A stretch of 8,728 nt of DNA. Origin: Dokdonella sp. (GTDB lineage: Bacteria > Pseudomonadota > Gammaproteobacteria > Xanthomonadales > Rhodanobacteraceae). The notes under the pieces are model-generated. The model saw only the letters and a list, made by a program, of their open reading frames with translations. It did not search any database and was not told the DNA's origin. The translations under genes and the position numbers were made by a program. This document shows positions 1-5,334 of this stretch, piece by piece (position 1 is the first letter of the stretch; each line of letters starts with the position of its first letter). The stretch is from contig JASLGB010000020.1 of the NCBI GenBank assembly GCA_030150315.1, positions 1 to 8,728 on the forward strand. The letters are read 5' to 3'.

Positions 1-40
1 GGCGTAGCGCGCCGATTCCTGCGGTTCGCGCGTGTACGCC
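1..40. other. Inverted segment inside the ABC exporter gene (micro-inversion or fold-back artefact)
   Basis: The plus strand here does not encode an exporter sequence, and it puts TAG (5-7) in the frame that runs on into the exporter. The reverse complement of 1-40 reads AYTREPQESARYA. This is the conserved cytoplasmic-loop region that normally precedes the next part of MsbA-type exporters, and it joins in frame to GAVARAL from base 41. The segment is bounded by GGCGTA (1-6) and its complement TACGCC (35-40), so only the interior 7-34 needs to be flipped to restore the gene. The restored sequence is a quasi-palindrome, with GGCGTA and CGCGC arms around a short loop, the kind of structure that promotes template switching. 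The sequence shows the inversion relationship directly. Whether it exists in the cell or only in the assembly cannot be told from this window. Confidence 0.8.
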
Positions 41-1105
41 GGTGCCGTGGCGCGTGCGCTGGCGACCGCAAAGAAGCGCATCGCGATGACCGGCACCTTG
101 ACCGCGCTGGTGATCGTGCTGACCTTCGGCGCGATCACGGCGGTGCTGTGGGCCGGTGCGCAGGCCGTCATCGGCGGCACCATGGCGGCCGGCGTGCTGA
201 GCCAGTTCGTCCTGTACGCGGTGCTGGTGGCCGGATCGGTCGGTGCCCTGACCGAAGTCTGGGGCGAAGTCCTGCGCGCCGCCGGGGCGCTTGGCCGCAT
301 CGGCGAACTGCTGGACACCGTTCCGGCGATCCGCTCGCCCGCCCAGCCGAAGTCGCTGCCGCAGCCCGTGCGCGGTGCGATCCGCTTCGACGGCGTGGAA
401 TTCCGCTATCCGTCGCGGCCCGACCGCGCCGCGCTGCACGATTTCGCGCTCGAGGTCGAACCGGGCCAGACCATCGCCCTGGTCGGGCCATCCGGCGCCG
501 GCAAGAGCACCGTGTTCCAGCTGCTGCAGCGCTTCCACGAGCCGCAGCACGGACGCATCACGCTTGACGGTTGCGAGCTGGCTTCGCTGGCCCTGCCCGA
601 CCTGCGCGGCGCGTTCGCGCTGGTGCCGCAAGATCCGGTGCTGTTTGGCGCCAGCGCGGCGGACAACATCGGCTTCGGGCGCGCCGGAGCGAACATGGAC
701 GAGATCGTCGCGGCCGCACGCGCCGCCGAAGCGCACGATTTCCTCGACGCCCTGCCCGAGAAATACGACACCTATCTTGGCGAGCGCGGCGTGCGCCTGT
801 CTGGCGGACAGCAGCAGCGCGTCGCGATCGCGCGCGCCCTGCTGCGCGACGCGCCGGTGCTGCTGCTCGACGAGGCCACCTCCAGCCTCGACGCGCAATC
901 GGAACATCTGGTGCAGCAGGCGCTGGAGCGCCTGATGCGCGGCCGCACCACGCTGGTCATCGCGCATCGCCTGGCCACGGTGAAGCGCGCCGATCGCATC
1001 ATCGTGATGGACGCCGGTCGCATCGTCGCGCAGGGCACGCACGCCGAGCTGGTGCGCGAGGATGGCCTCTACGCCGAGCTGGCGCGCCTGCAGTTCGCGG
1101 CGTAG
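32..1105 (+). CDS. MsbA-like ABC exporter, fused permease/ATPase, C-terminal part (5' end missing or disrupted)
   Basis: This is the C-terminal half of a half-size ABC exporter that carries a transmembrane domain and an ATPase on one chain. Such proteins homodimerise in the inner membrane and drive export of lipids, drugs or other hydrophobic substrates; the substrate here cannot be told. Numbering from the GTG at 32, membrane helices lie at about 20-42 and 53-75. The nucleotide-binding domain follows, with Walker A GPSGAGKST (152-160), Q-loop Gln200, signature LSGGQ (256-260), Walker B VLLLDE (276-281), D-loop SSLD (284-287) and switch His312. All catalytic motifs are intact. The family is usually about 580-600 residues, so some 230 are absent upstream. 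The GTG at 32 is only the first possible start codon after an in-frame TAG at 5-7. It is not a believable true start, because the family's coding sequence is recovered by flipping bases 1-40. No terminator is visible after the stop. Confidence 0.92.
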   Translation: MYAGAVARALATAKKRIAMTGTLTALVIVLTFGAITAVLWAGAQAVIGGTMAAGVLSQFVLYAVLVAGSVGALTEVWGEVLRAAGALGRIGELLDTVPAIRSPAQPKSLPQPVRGAIRFDGVEFRYPSRPDRAALHDFALEVEPGQTIALVGPSGAGKSTVFQLLQRFHEPQHGRITLDGCELASLALPDLRGAFALVPQDPVLFGASAADNIGFGRAGANMDEIVAAARAAEAHDFLDALPEKYDTYLGERGVRLSGGQQQRVAIARALLRDAPVLLLDEATSSLDAQSEHLVQQALERLMRGRTTLVIAHRLATVKRADRIIVMDAGRIVAQGTHAELVREDGLYAELARLQFAA

Positions 1106-1266
1106 CCATTCGGCCGCGGGACGCCTGCGACGCAAGGATTTCCAATCCGGCGCTGCGGCAACCTCCCCGGCGCGTGAGCCGCAGGCAAGCCAAATGCCGC
1201 ATTCCACTGCCGAAGCGTGATTGATGCTTCGAGAGGGGCGCCACGCCCCCGCACAGGAGGAAGGCA
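1106..1266 (+). promoter_or_regulatory. Gap before the zinc-ribbon gene, with small hairpin and strong ribosome binding site
   Basis: This 161-base gap has no gene. A small hairpin, GGGGCG (1235-1240) paired with CGCCCC (1244-1249) over a 3-base loop, sits just upstream of AGGAGG (1255-1260). That site is a near-perfect Shine-Dalgarno sequence 6 bases before the ATG at 1267, and it fixes the start of the next gene. I see no convincing -35/-10 promoter, and no T-tract that would make the hairpin a terminator. The downstream gene may therefore be read through from the exporter or use a non-canonical promoter. Confidence 0.55.
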
Positions 1267-1914
1267 ATGCTTATCTGGGGTTCCGGTTCGGATACGGTCA
1301 CGGCGGGTTCGGCGGGCACGCGGATGTGCCCGATCTGCGGCTCGTCGCAGCCGTTCGAGCTGCACATCAACTACCGCTACTTTCATGTCTGGCATCTGCT
1401 GTCGTGGGTGACCCGACGCAGCTACTCGGCCAACTGCACGCGCTGCGGCAACGGCAGCGAGGTGCCGGCCGTCGAAGCCAAGCGCCAGATCGACAAGGAT
1501 CCGGTGCCGCTCCTGCGCCGGCGCGGCTGGCTGATTCCGGTTTTCGCCCTGGCAGTCGCGCTGCCTGCGGGGGCCTACTTCGACAACCAGCACCAGCAGG
1601 AGGTGGCCGCCCTCATCGCTGCGCCGTTGCCGGGCGACCTTTACACCGTCGACCTGTCCAGGATCGAGGATTCCGGCTTCGAGCGCTCGCCTTCCTGGGG
1701 CGTGCTGAAACTGGTGGGCAAGGAGCAAGGCACCGGCATCTTCGTCACCTCGAAGTACGCCTACGACCGCAAGTCGGATCTGCGTCGCGACCTGCGCAAG
1801 GGCAAGTTCAGGGATGCATCCAACCTTGATTCCGACGACGAGCTGGAGATCGACCTGAAGCAGTTGAATGCGCTGCGTGACGCCGGAACGCTCATCAACG
1901 CCACCCGGGAGTGA
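1267..1914 (+). CDS. Membrane-anchored zinc-ribbon protein of unknown function
   Basis: I do not recognise a named gene. The 215-residue protein opens with a short MLIWGSG segment, then a four-cysteine zinc ribbon: CPIC (Cys21, Cys24) and CTRC (Cys57, Cys60), 32 residues apart. The N-terminus resembles small zinc-ribbon proteins that start with a similar Trp-Gly motif before the first Cys pair. A basic stretch RRR (84-86) precedes one hydrophobic helix at about 88-104. The positive-inside rule then puts the zinc ribbon in the cytoplasm and the C-terminal ~110 residues in the periplasm. That tail is charged, with an acidic patch DSDDELEID (188-196), and matches no domain I know. A perfect Shine-Dalgarno site supports the start. 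The gene follows the exporter in the same direction after 161 bases, and a terminator lies downstream. A role in metal-dependent regulation or protein interaction is possible but unsupported. Confidence 0.8.
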   Translation: MLIWGSGSDTVTAGSAGTRMCPICGSSQPFELHINYRYFHVWHLLSWVTRRSYSANCTRCGNGSEVPAVEAKRQIDKDPVPLLRRRGWLIPVFALAVALPAGAYFDNQHQQEVAALIAAPLPGDLYTVDLSRIEDSGFERSPSWGVLKLVGKEQGTGIFVTSKYAYDRKSDLRRDLRKGKFRDASNLDSDDELEIDLKQLNALRDAGTLINATRE

Positions 1915-1922
1915 GACATCGG

Positions 1923-1941
1923 CGGCTGCGTGAGGCAGCCG
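1923..1941. repeat. Small inverted repeat after the zinc-ribbon gene
   Basis: A 7-base stem, CGGCTGC (1923-1929) and GCAGCCG (1935-1941), closes over a 5-base loop 8 bases after the stop codon. There is no T-tract, so on its own it is not a good intrinsic terminator. It may protect the 3' end of the transcript or act together with the stronger hairpin at 1971-1991. Confidence 0.45.
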
Positions 1942-1970
1942 GCGCGTGAGTCCGGTCCACGCAAAGGAAG

Positions 1971-1991
1971 AACCCCGCCGAGGGCGGGGTT
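1971..1991. terminator. Bidirectional intrinsic terminator between convergent genes
   Basis: A perfect 9-base stem, AACCCCGCC (1971-1979) with GGCGGGGTT (1983-1991), closes over a GAG loop. On the plus strand it is followed by a pyrimidine-rich CCTTTCT. On the minus strand it is followed by TTCTTCCTTT. It lies between the stop of the zinc-ribbon gene (1914) and the stop of the cold-shock gene (1998), which converge, so it can end both transcripts. The T-tracts are interrupted, but position and symmetry make the call strong. Confidence 0.85.
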
Positions 1992-1997
1992 CCTTTC

Positions 1998-2222
1998 TCA
2001 CTGCTGCTGCGCATCCTGCTTGAGTGGCTGGACGCCGGAGGCCTGCTGGCCTTTCGGTCCCTGCACGATCTCGAAATTGACGCGCTGCCCTTGCTGCAGC
2101 GATCGGAATCCTTGCGAGTTGATGGCCGAGTAGTGGACGAATACGTCTTCCCCGCCGTTTTCGGGCGCGATGAAGCCGAATCCCTTGGCATCGTTGAACC
2201 ACTTCACTGTACCGGTAAGCAT
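1998..2222 (-). CDS. Cold-shock domain protein (CspA family)
   Basis: A single OB-fold RNA/DNA-binding protein of 74 residues, which acts as an RNA chaperone that melts secondary structure in the cytoplasm. The cold-shock domain fills residues 1-67: GTVKWFN at 4-10, RNP1 KGFGFI at 13-18, and RNP2 DVFVHYSAI at 26-34. The start is the ATG with complement at 2220-2222, which gives the standard MLTGTVKWF opening. AGAGG, 11 bases upstream, is a reasonable ribosome binding site. After the usual final strand it carries a short Gln-rich tail (KQDAQQQ), slightly longer than the common 66-70 residue form. The frame stays open far upstream into the neighbouring gene, but this is a high-GC artefact. It probably has its own promoter at 2308-2338 and ends at the hairpin just downstream. 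Which csp paralogue it is cannot be told. Confidence 0.96.
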   Translation of the reverse strand: MLTGTVKWFNDAKGFGFIAPENGGEDVFVHYSAINSQGFRSLQQGQRVNFEIVQGPKGQQASGVQPLKQDAQQQ

Positions 2223-2307
2223 CGTCGGTGACGCCTCTTGCTTGTGGATTGGCGTGCAGCGGGCGGCCCCGGTCGAGCGTGTGCGGGCCTCCCAGACCGC
2301 ACACGGA

Positions 2308-2338
2308 AATATAACTATCGTCCGTGCGCCCAATGCAA
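2308..2338 (-). promoter_or_regulatory. Probable sigma-70 promoter for the cold-shock gene
   Basis: On the minus strand, TTGCAT (complement at 2333-2338) matches the -35 box at four or five positions. TATATT (complement at 2308-2313) matches the -10 box at five of six. The spacer is 19 bases, slightly long. This is the only AT-rich patch in the 152-base gap between the phosphorylase stop and the cold-shock start. Transcription would begin near 2300 and give a leader of roughly 75-80 bases, in line with the structured leaders usual for csp mRNAs. I see no other feature in this gap and no terminator for the phosphorylase. Confidence 0.55.
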
Positions 2339-2374
2339 GCGGCACGGCGTCGTGGCGTGACCGGCGTCTCCCCG

Positions 2375-3118
2375 TCAGCCCGCGAGCAAGGCAGAAACCA
2401 GCGGCGCAACCTGTTTCGTCGCCGCTTCGAGATTGGCAAAAATCTCGGGCAGGCTGATTTCTTCCTCGTCGCCGCAGCCGGCCGCCCAATTCGCGACCAG
2501 CGCGACGCAGGCGTATTCGAGGTCCAGCTCGCGGGCGAGCACGGCTTCCGGCATGCCGGTCATGCCGACGAGGTCGCAACCGTCGCGACGCAGGCGCGCG
2601 ATTTCCGCGCGTGTTTCCAGCCTCGGCCCCTGCGTGGCGCCATAGCAGCCGCCGTCCACCACGGCGATCCCGGCGCGATCCGCCGCGGCCAGCAGGCGCG
2701 TGCGCAGCGCCGCCGTGTACGGCTCGCTGAAATCGATGTGCCGCACTTCTGCGCCGGCCACATCGCAGAAGCTGGTCAGCCGGTCGCTGGTGTAGTCGAT
2801 GATCTGGTCGGGAATCGCCACGACGCGCGGCCCCATGTCGTCGCGGATGCCACCGACGGCGTTGACACCGACCACGCGGCGCACGCCCAGGTGGTGCAGC
2901 GCCCACACATTCGCGCGGAAGTTCACGCGGTGCGGCGGAATCGTGTGGCCTTCGCCATGGCGCGCGAGAAAAGCGATGCGATGCGTTCCGACGCGACCGA
3001 CAACCACCGCATCCGACGGCGGTCCGTACGGTGTGTCGACCGCAAGGCGCTCGACGCTTTCGAGGCCGGGAAACCGGTAGAGGCCGGTGCCGCCGATCAG
3101 GGCCAGTTCGATACTCAT
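2375..3118 (-). CDS. S-methyl-5'-thioinosine phosphorylase (MTAP/PNP family)
   Basis: A 247-residue member of the trimeric purine-nucleoside phosphorylase/MTAP family. It splits methylthio-nucleosides with phosphate to give the free base and 5-methylthioribose-1-phosphate. Visible signatures are GGTGLY (9-14, phosphate loop), RHGEGH (53-58) with HRVNFRANVWAL just after, NAVGGIR (86-92), TQGPRLETRAE (152-162) and GMTGMPEA (175-182). The purine-facing loop reads VANWAAG with Asn210, where adenine-specific MTAP has Asp. It resembles the Pseudomonas aeruginosa enzyme PA3004, whose experimentally shown substrate is methylthioinosine, so a 6-oxopurine substrate is inferred. The start chosen gives the standard family N-terminus and has GGAGA upstream; the longer open frame has no family resemblance. 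It lies 146 bases after hpt, which uses the hypoxanthine it would release. Confidence 0.9.
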   Translation of the reverse strand: MSIELALIGGTGLYRFPGLESVERLAVDTPYGPPSDAVVVGRVGTHRIAFLARHGEGHTIPPHRVNFRANVWALHHLGVRRVVGVNAVGGIRDDMGPRVVAIPDQIIDYTSDRLTSFCDVAGAEVRHIDFSEPYTAALRTRLLAAADRAGIAVVDGGCYGATQGPRLETRAEIARLRRDGCDLVGMTGMPEAVLARELDLEYACVALVANWAAGCGDEEEISLPEIFANLEAATKQVAPLVSALLAG

Positions 3119-3235
3119 GTCTGTCTCCGCTCTGGTTTCTTGGCCGGTCCGCTGCGGGCTGACGGGCGCACGCTGGCCGAGGGTTTGTTGCGCATCCGTC
3201 GCGCCGCACGTGCAGCGACGAGATCGGCGAAAGCC

Positions 3236-3257
3236 GTCGACCGCACTGCCGGTCGAC
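3236..3257. repeat. Hairpin between hpt and the phosphorylase gene
   Basis: An 8-base perfect inverted repeat, GTCGACCG (3236-3243) with CGGTCGAC (3250-3257) over a 6-base loop, sits 7 bases after the hpt stop on the minus strand. It is followed only by GGCTTTCG, not a real T-tract. It could be a weak terminator, a processing site or an mRNA 3' protector that lowers expression of the phosphorylase relative to hpt. The remaining ~117 bases up to the phosphorylase start hold no promoter I can recognise. Confidence 0.45.
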
Positions 3258-3264
3258 CGTGTAC

Positions 3265-3804
3265 TTATTCGGCGGTCGCGTAGATCGCCGGCAGGTTGCG
3301 TCCCTGCTCGCTGAAGTCCATGCCGTAGCCGAACACATAGCGATCGGGCACTTCCACGCCGATGAAGTCGGCGCTCATGCCGGGCACGCAGCGATCGTGG
3401 CGCTTCTCGCACAGCACCGCGATCAGCACGCGCGCGGCGCCTTCGGCGAGGCAGAAATCGCGGATCGCCTTCAGCGTGTGGCCCTCGTCGAGGATGTCGT
3501 CGACCAGCAGCACGGTCTGGCCGGCCAGTGGCGTCGACGGCCGCTTGCGCCAGTCCAGCTCGCCGCCGCTGTTCGCACCGCGATAGCGCGTGGCGTGGAC
3601 GTAGTCGAAGCGCAGCGGCGAACGGATGCAGGTCGAGAGCTGGCCGGCGAAGGGCAGCGCGCCCTGCATCACGGTCATGAAAATGGCCGGCTGCAGATCC
3701 AGCGCGCGGTCGATTTCCTCGCCGAGGCGAACGATGGCGGCCTTCAGTTCGGGCTCGTCGTGCAGGATTTCGGCGCTGGCAAGCGCCGTGGAGAACTCGT
3801 TCAT
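3265..3804 (-). CDS. hpt: Hypoxanthine-guanine phosphoribosyltransferase
   Basis: A 179-residue cytoplasmic enzyme that joins hypoxanthine (or guanine) to PRPP to make IMP (or GMP) in purine salvage. The PRPP-binding signature VLLVDDILDEGHTL lies at residues 98-111, with the acidic pair Asp102/Asp103. The flexible-loop region around RYRG (73-76), the purine-contacting segment CEKRHDR (132-138, Lys134) and the C-terminal VFGYGMDF (157-164) are in the expected order. Length matches bacterial Hpt. Its ATG (complement at 3802-3804) overlaps the nagZ stop as ATGA, and its own ribosome site is weak, so translation is probably coupled to nagZ. Downstream comes the methylthioinosine phosphorylase, which produces hypoxanthine. 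Family assignment is very sure; preference between hypoxanthine and guanine is not visible. Confidence 0.94.
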   Translation of the reverse strand: MNEFSTALASAEILHDEPELKAAIVRLGEEIDRALDLQPAIFMTVMQGALPFAGQLSTCIRSPLRFDYVHATRYRGANSGGELDWRKRPSTPLAGQTVLLVDDILDEGHTLKAIRDFCLAEGAARVLIAVLCEKRHDRCVPGMSADFIGVEVPDRYVFGYGMDFSEQGRNLPAIYATAE

Positions 3805-4817
3805 GTCGATTCCGTCGGTGTGTCGAGTGCTGTCATGTTGGCGATGAAGGCGTGGCGCTGCGGATTGTCGATCATCGACGCCCACGTCTGCGCGACCATG
3901 CCTTGCAGCACGGCGAGGCGTTCCGGCGCGCAGGGGCGAATTGTCGAACTGGCGGCGATCGCCTCGTCCACCAGCGCCGGAGCACAGGCGAGCACGAGGT
4001 CGCAGCCGGCAGCCAGATGCGCGTCGATGCGCGCGCCGACGCTGCCGATGGTTTCCGCGCCGGCCATGCCGATGTCGTCGCCGACGACCACACCGCGGAA
4101 CTCCAGTTCGCCGCGCAGGATGTCCTGGATCCAGACGCGCGAATAGCCGGCCGGCATCGCATCGACCGCCGGATAGGTGACATGCGCCATCATCACCGCC
4201 TCCGCTCCGGCGGCGATGCCGTCGGCGAACGGAATCAGGTCGGTCGCGCGCAGCTCGTCCAGCGGACGCGGATCGATCACGGCATCGAAGTGCGTGTCTT
4301 CCATGACCGAGCCGTGCCCCGGAAAATGCTTCAGCGTCGCCGCCATGCCGCCGAGGCGCATGCCGCGCAGAGACGCCTGGATCAGCTCGGACACGACCTG
4401 TGGATCGGCATCGAAGGCGCGCGTGCCGATCGCCAGATTGCCGCGCGCAAGATCGGCCACTGGCGCAAAACTGAGATCGACGCCGATCGCACGCATCTCG
4501 CTGGCCATCAGCCAGGCGTGCTCCTCCGCGCGCGCGATCGCGGCCAGGCGGTCGCGCGCGTAGAACTCGCCAATGCGGCGCAATGGCGGCAGGCGCGTGA
4601 ACCCCTCGCGAAAGCGCTGCACCGTCCCGCCTTCCTGGTCGACGCACACCAGGAACGGCTCGGCGCGCTCGTTGCGGATGTCGTCGATCAGCGCGGTGAC
4701 CTGTTCGCGGCTCTCGAAGTTGCGCGTGAACAGGATCACGCCACTGACCTGCGGCACAGCGAGGCGCGCGCGATCTTCGGCGGTCAGGGTCGAGCCGGAA
4801 ATTCCGATGATGAGCAT
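3801..4817 (-). CDS. nagZ: Beta-N-acetylhexosaminidase, murein recycling (GH3)
   Basis: A cytoplasmic glycoside hydrolase family 3 enzyme that removes N-acetylglucosamine from GlcNAc-anhydroMurNAc-peptides imported during murein recycling. In many Gram-negatives its product feeds the AmpR/AmpC beta-lactamase signal. The 338-residue length fits the family (about 330-345). Visible motifs are GVILFTRNF (26-34), VDQEGGTVQRFREGFTRLP (59-77), the catalytic-loop motif KHFPGHG (163-169) with DTH (174-176, catalytic His176), and VVGDDIGMAG (244-253). By alignment with the S-D motif of GH3 enzymes the nucleophile is Asp247; Gly replaces the usual Ser before it. There is no signal peptide, as expected. 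The start lies 2 bases after the CYTH gene stop, with AGGA about 10 bases upstream. The C-terminal ~20 residues are polar and family-variable. Confidence 0.96.
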   Translation of the reverse strand: MLIIGISGSTLTAEDRARLAVPQVSGVILFTRNFESREQVTALIDDIRNERAEPFLVCVDQEGGTVQRFREGFTRLPPLRRIGEFYARDRLAAIARAEEHAWLMASEMRAIGVDLSFAPVADLARGNLAIGTRAFDADPQVVSELIQASLRGMRLGGMAATLKHFPGHGSVMEDTHFDAVIDPRPLDELRATDLIPFADGIAAGAEAVMMAHVTYPAVDAMPAGYSRVWIQDILRGELEFRGVVVGDDIGMAGAETIGSVGARIDAHLAAGCDLVLACAPALVDEAIAASSTIRPCAPERLAVLQGMVAQTWASMIDNPQRHAFIANMTALDTPTEST

Positions 4818-4819
4818 GG

Positions 4820-5332
4820 TCAGGCGTCCTGCGGCGCGTCGTCGCCGCGCCGCTCGGCGTCGTTCCAGCGGCAGTACGGCCGCGCGGAAAGATTCAGATT
4901 GTAGTAGCGCACCAGATCGCTGACTTCACGACCGAGCCACGAAGGCCGCGGGTATGGCGCATCGACGCGATCCAGTTCGAGCTCCGCAACGACGAGCCCG
5001 GAGTTGTCGCCGCCGAACTCGTCGATCTCGAACACATGGCCCTCGACCTCGACGTAGTGGCGCACCTTCTCGACCACGTCGGCGTCCAGCGTATCGAGCT
5101 GGCGCCGCGCATCGGCGACCGGAATGGCGTACTCGTACTCGTCGCGCTGCACGCCGGCCTGCGCGGACTTGATGTTGAGCCAGGCCTGTTCGCCCGCGAT
5201 GCGCACACGCACCGAGCAGCGTGCCGCCGGAGGTCCGGCCAGATAGCCCTGCACCATCGCCTCGCTGCGCGAGACCGCGCCACGCCAGCTGTCGTCGAGC
5301 AGCAGGAATTTCCGTTCGATCTCGATGCCCAT
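4820..5332 (-). CDS. CYTH-domain protein, probable inorganic triphosphatase-like enzyme
   Basis: A 170-residue single-domain protein of the CYTH/triphosphate tunnel metalloenzyme superfamily, whose members bind organic or inorganic triphosphates in an acidic/basic beta-tunnel. The diagnostic ExExK motif is EIERK, with Glu4, Glu6 and Lys8. Further tunnel-lining candidates follow: RVRI (42-45), KSAQ (55-58), DEYEY (64-68), FEIDEF (101-106) and AELEL (116-120). Several bacterial relatives of this size hydrolyse tripolyphosphate. Others are adenylate cyclases (class IV) or thiamine triphosphatases, so the substrate is not settled. Its ATG is 2 bases after the rlmD stop and its stop is 2 bases before nagZ. 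This makes it a tightly embedded operon member with no strong ribosome site of its own. The C-terminal tail is acidic/basic and low in conservation. The family call is firm; the function is inferred. Confidence 0.88.
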   Translation of the reverse strand: MGIEIERKFLLLDDSWRGAVSRSEAMVQGYLAGPPAARCSVRVRIAGEQAWLNIKSAQAGVQRDEYEYAIPVADARRQLDTLDADVVEKVRHYVEVEGHVFEIDEFGGDNSGLVVAELELDRVDAPYPRPSWLGREVSDLVRYYNLNLSARPYCRWNDAERRGDDAPQDA

Positions 5333-5334
5333 CG

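Noticed and set aside
32..34. GTG as the true start of the ABC exporter
   Set aside because: The protein would lack most of the transmembrane domain, and the upstream coding sequence is present in reverse orientation.
1235..1249. Hairpin before the zinc-ribbon gene as a terminator
   Set aside because: The stem has only 6 pairs and is followed by C-rich sequence, not T residues.
1069..2439. 456-residue minus-strand open frame crossing the zinc-ribbon gene and the cold-shock gene
   Set aside because: It is Arg/Ala-rich with no family motif and lies antisense to a gene with a perfect ribosome site; it is a high-GC shadow.
2324..3283. 319-residue plus-strand open frame antisense to the phosphorylase
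   Set aside because: It mirrors a confidently identified enzyme on the other strand, and its composition is typical of antisense frames in GC-rich DNA.
1998..3338. 446-residue extension of the cold-shock frame
   Set aside because: Everything before residue MLTGTVKWF is Arg-rich and overlaps the phosphorylase in another frame; the 74-residue start has a ribosome site and matches the family.
3259..4904. Two long plus-strand open frames antisense to hpt and nagZ
   Set aside because: Both overlap intact genes with catalytic motifs on the minus strand and show His/Arg/Ala-rich sequence without any domain.
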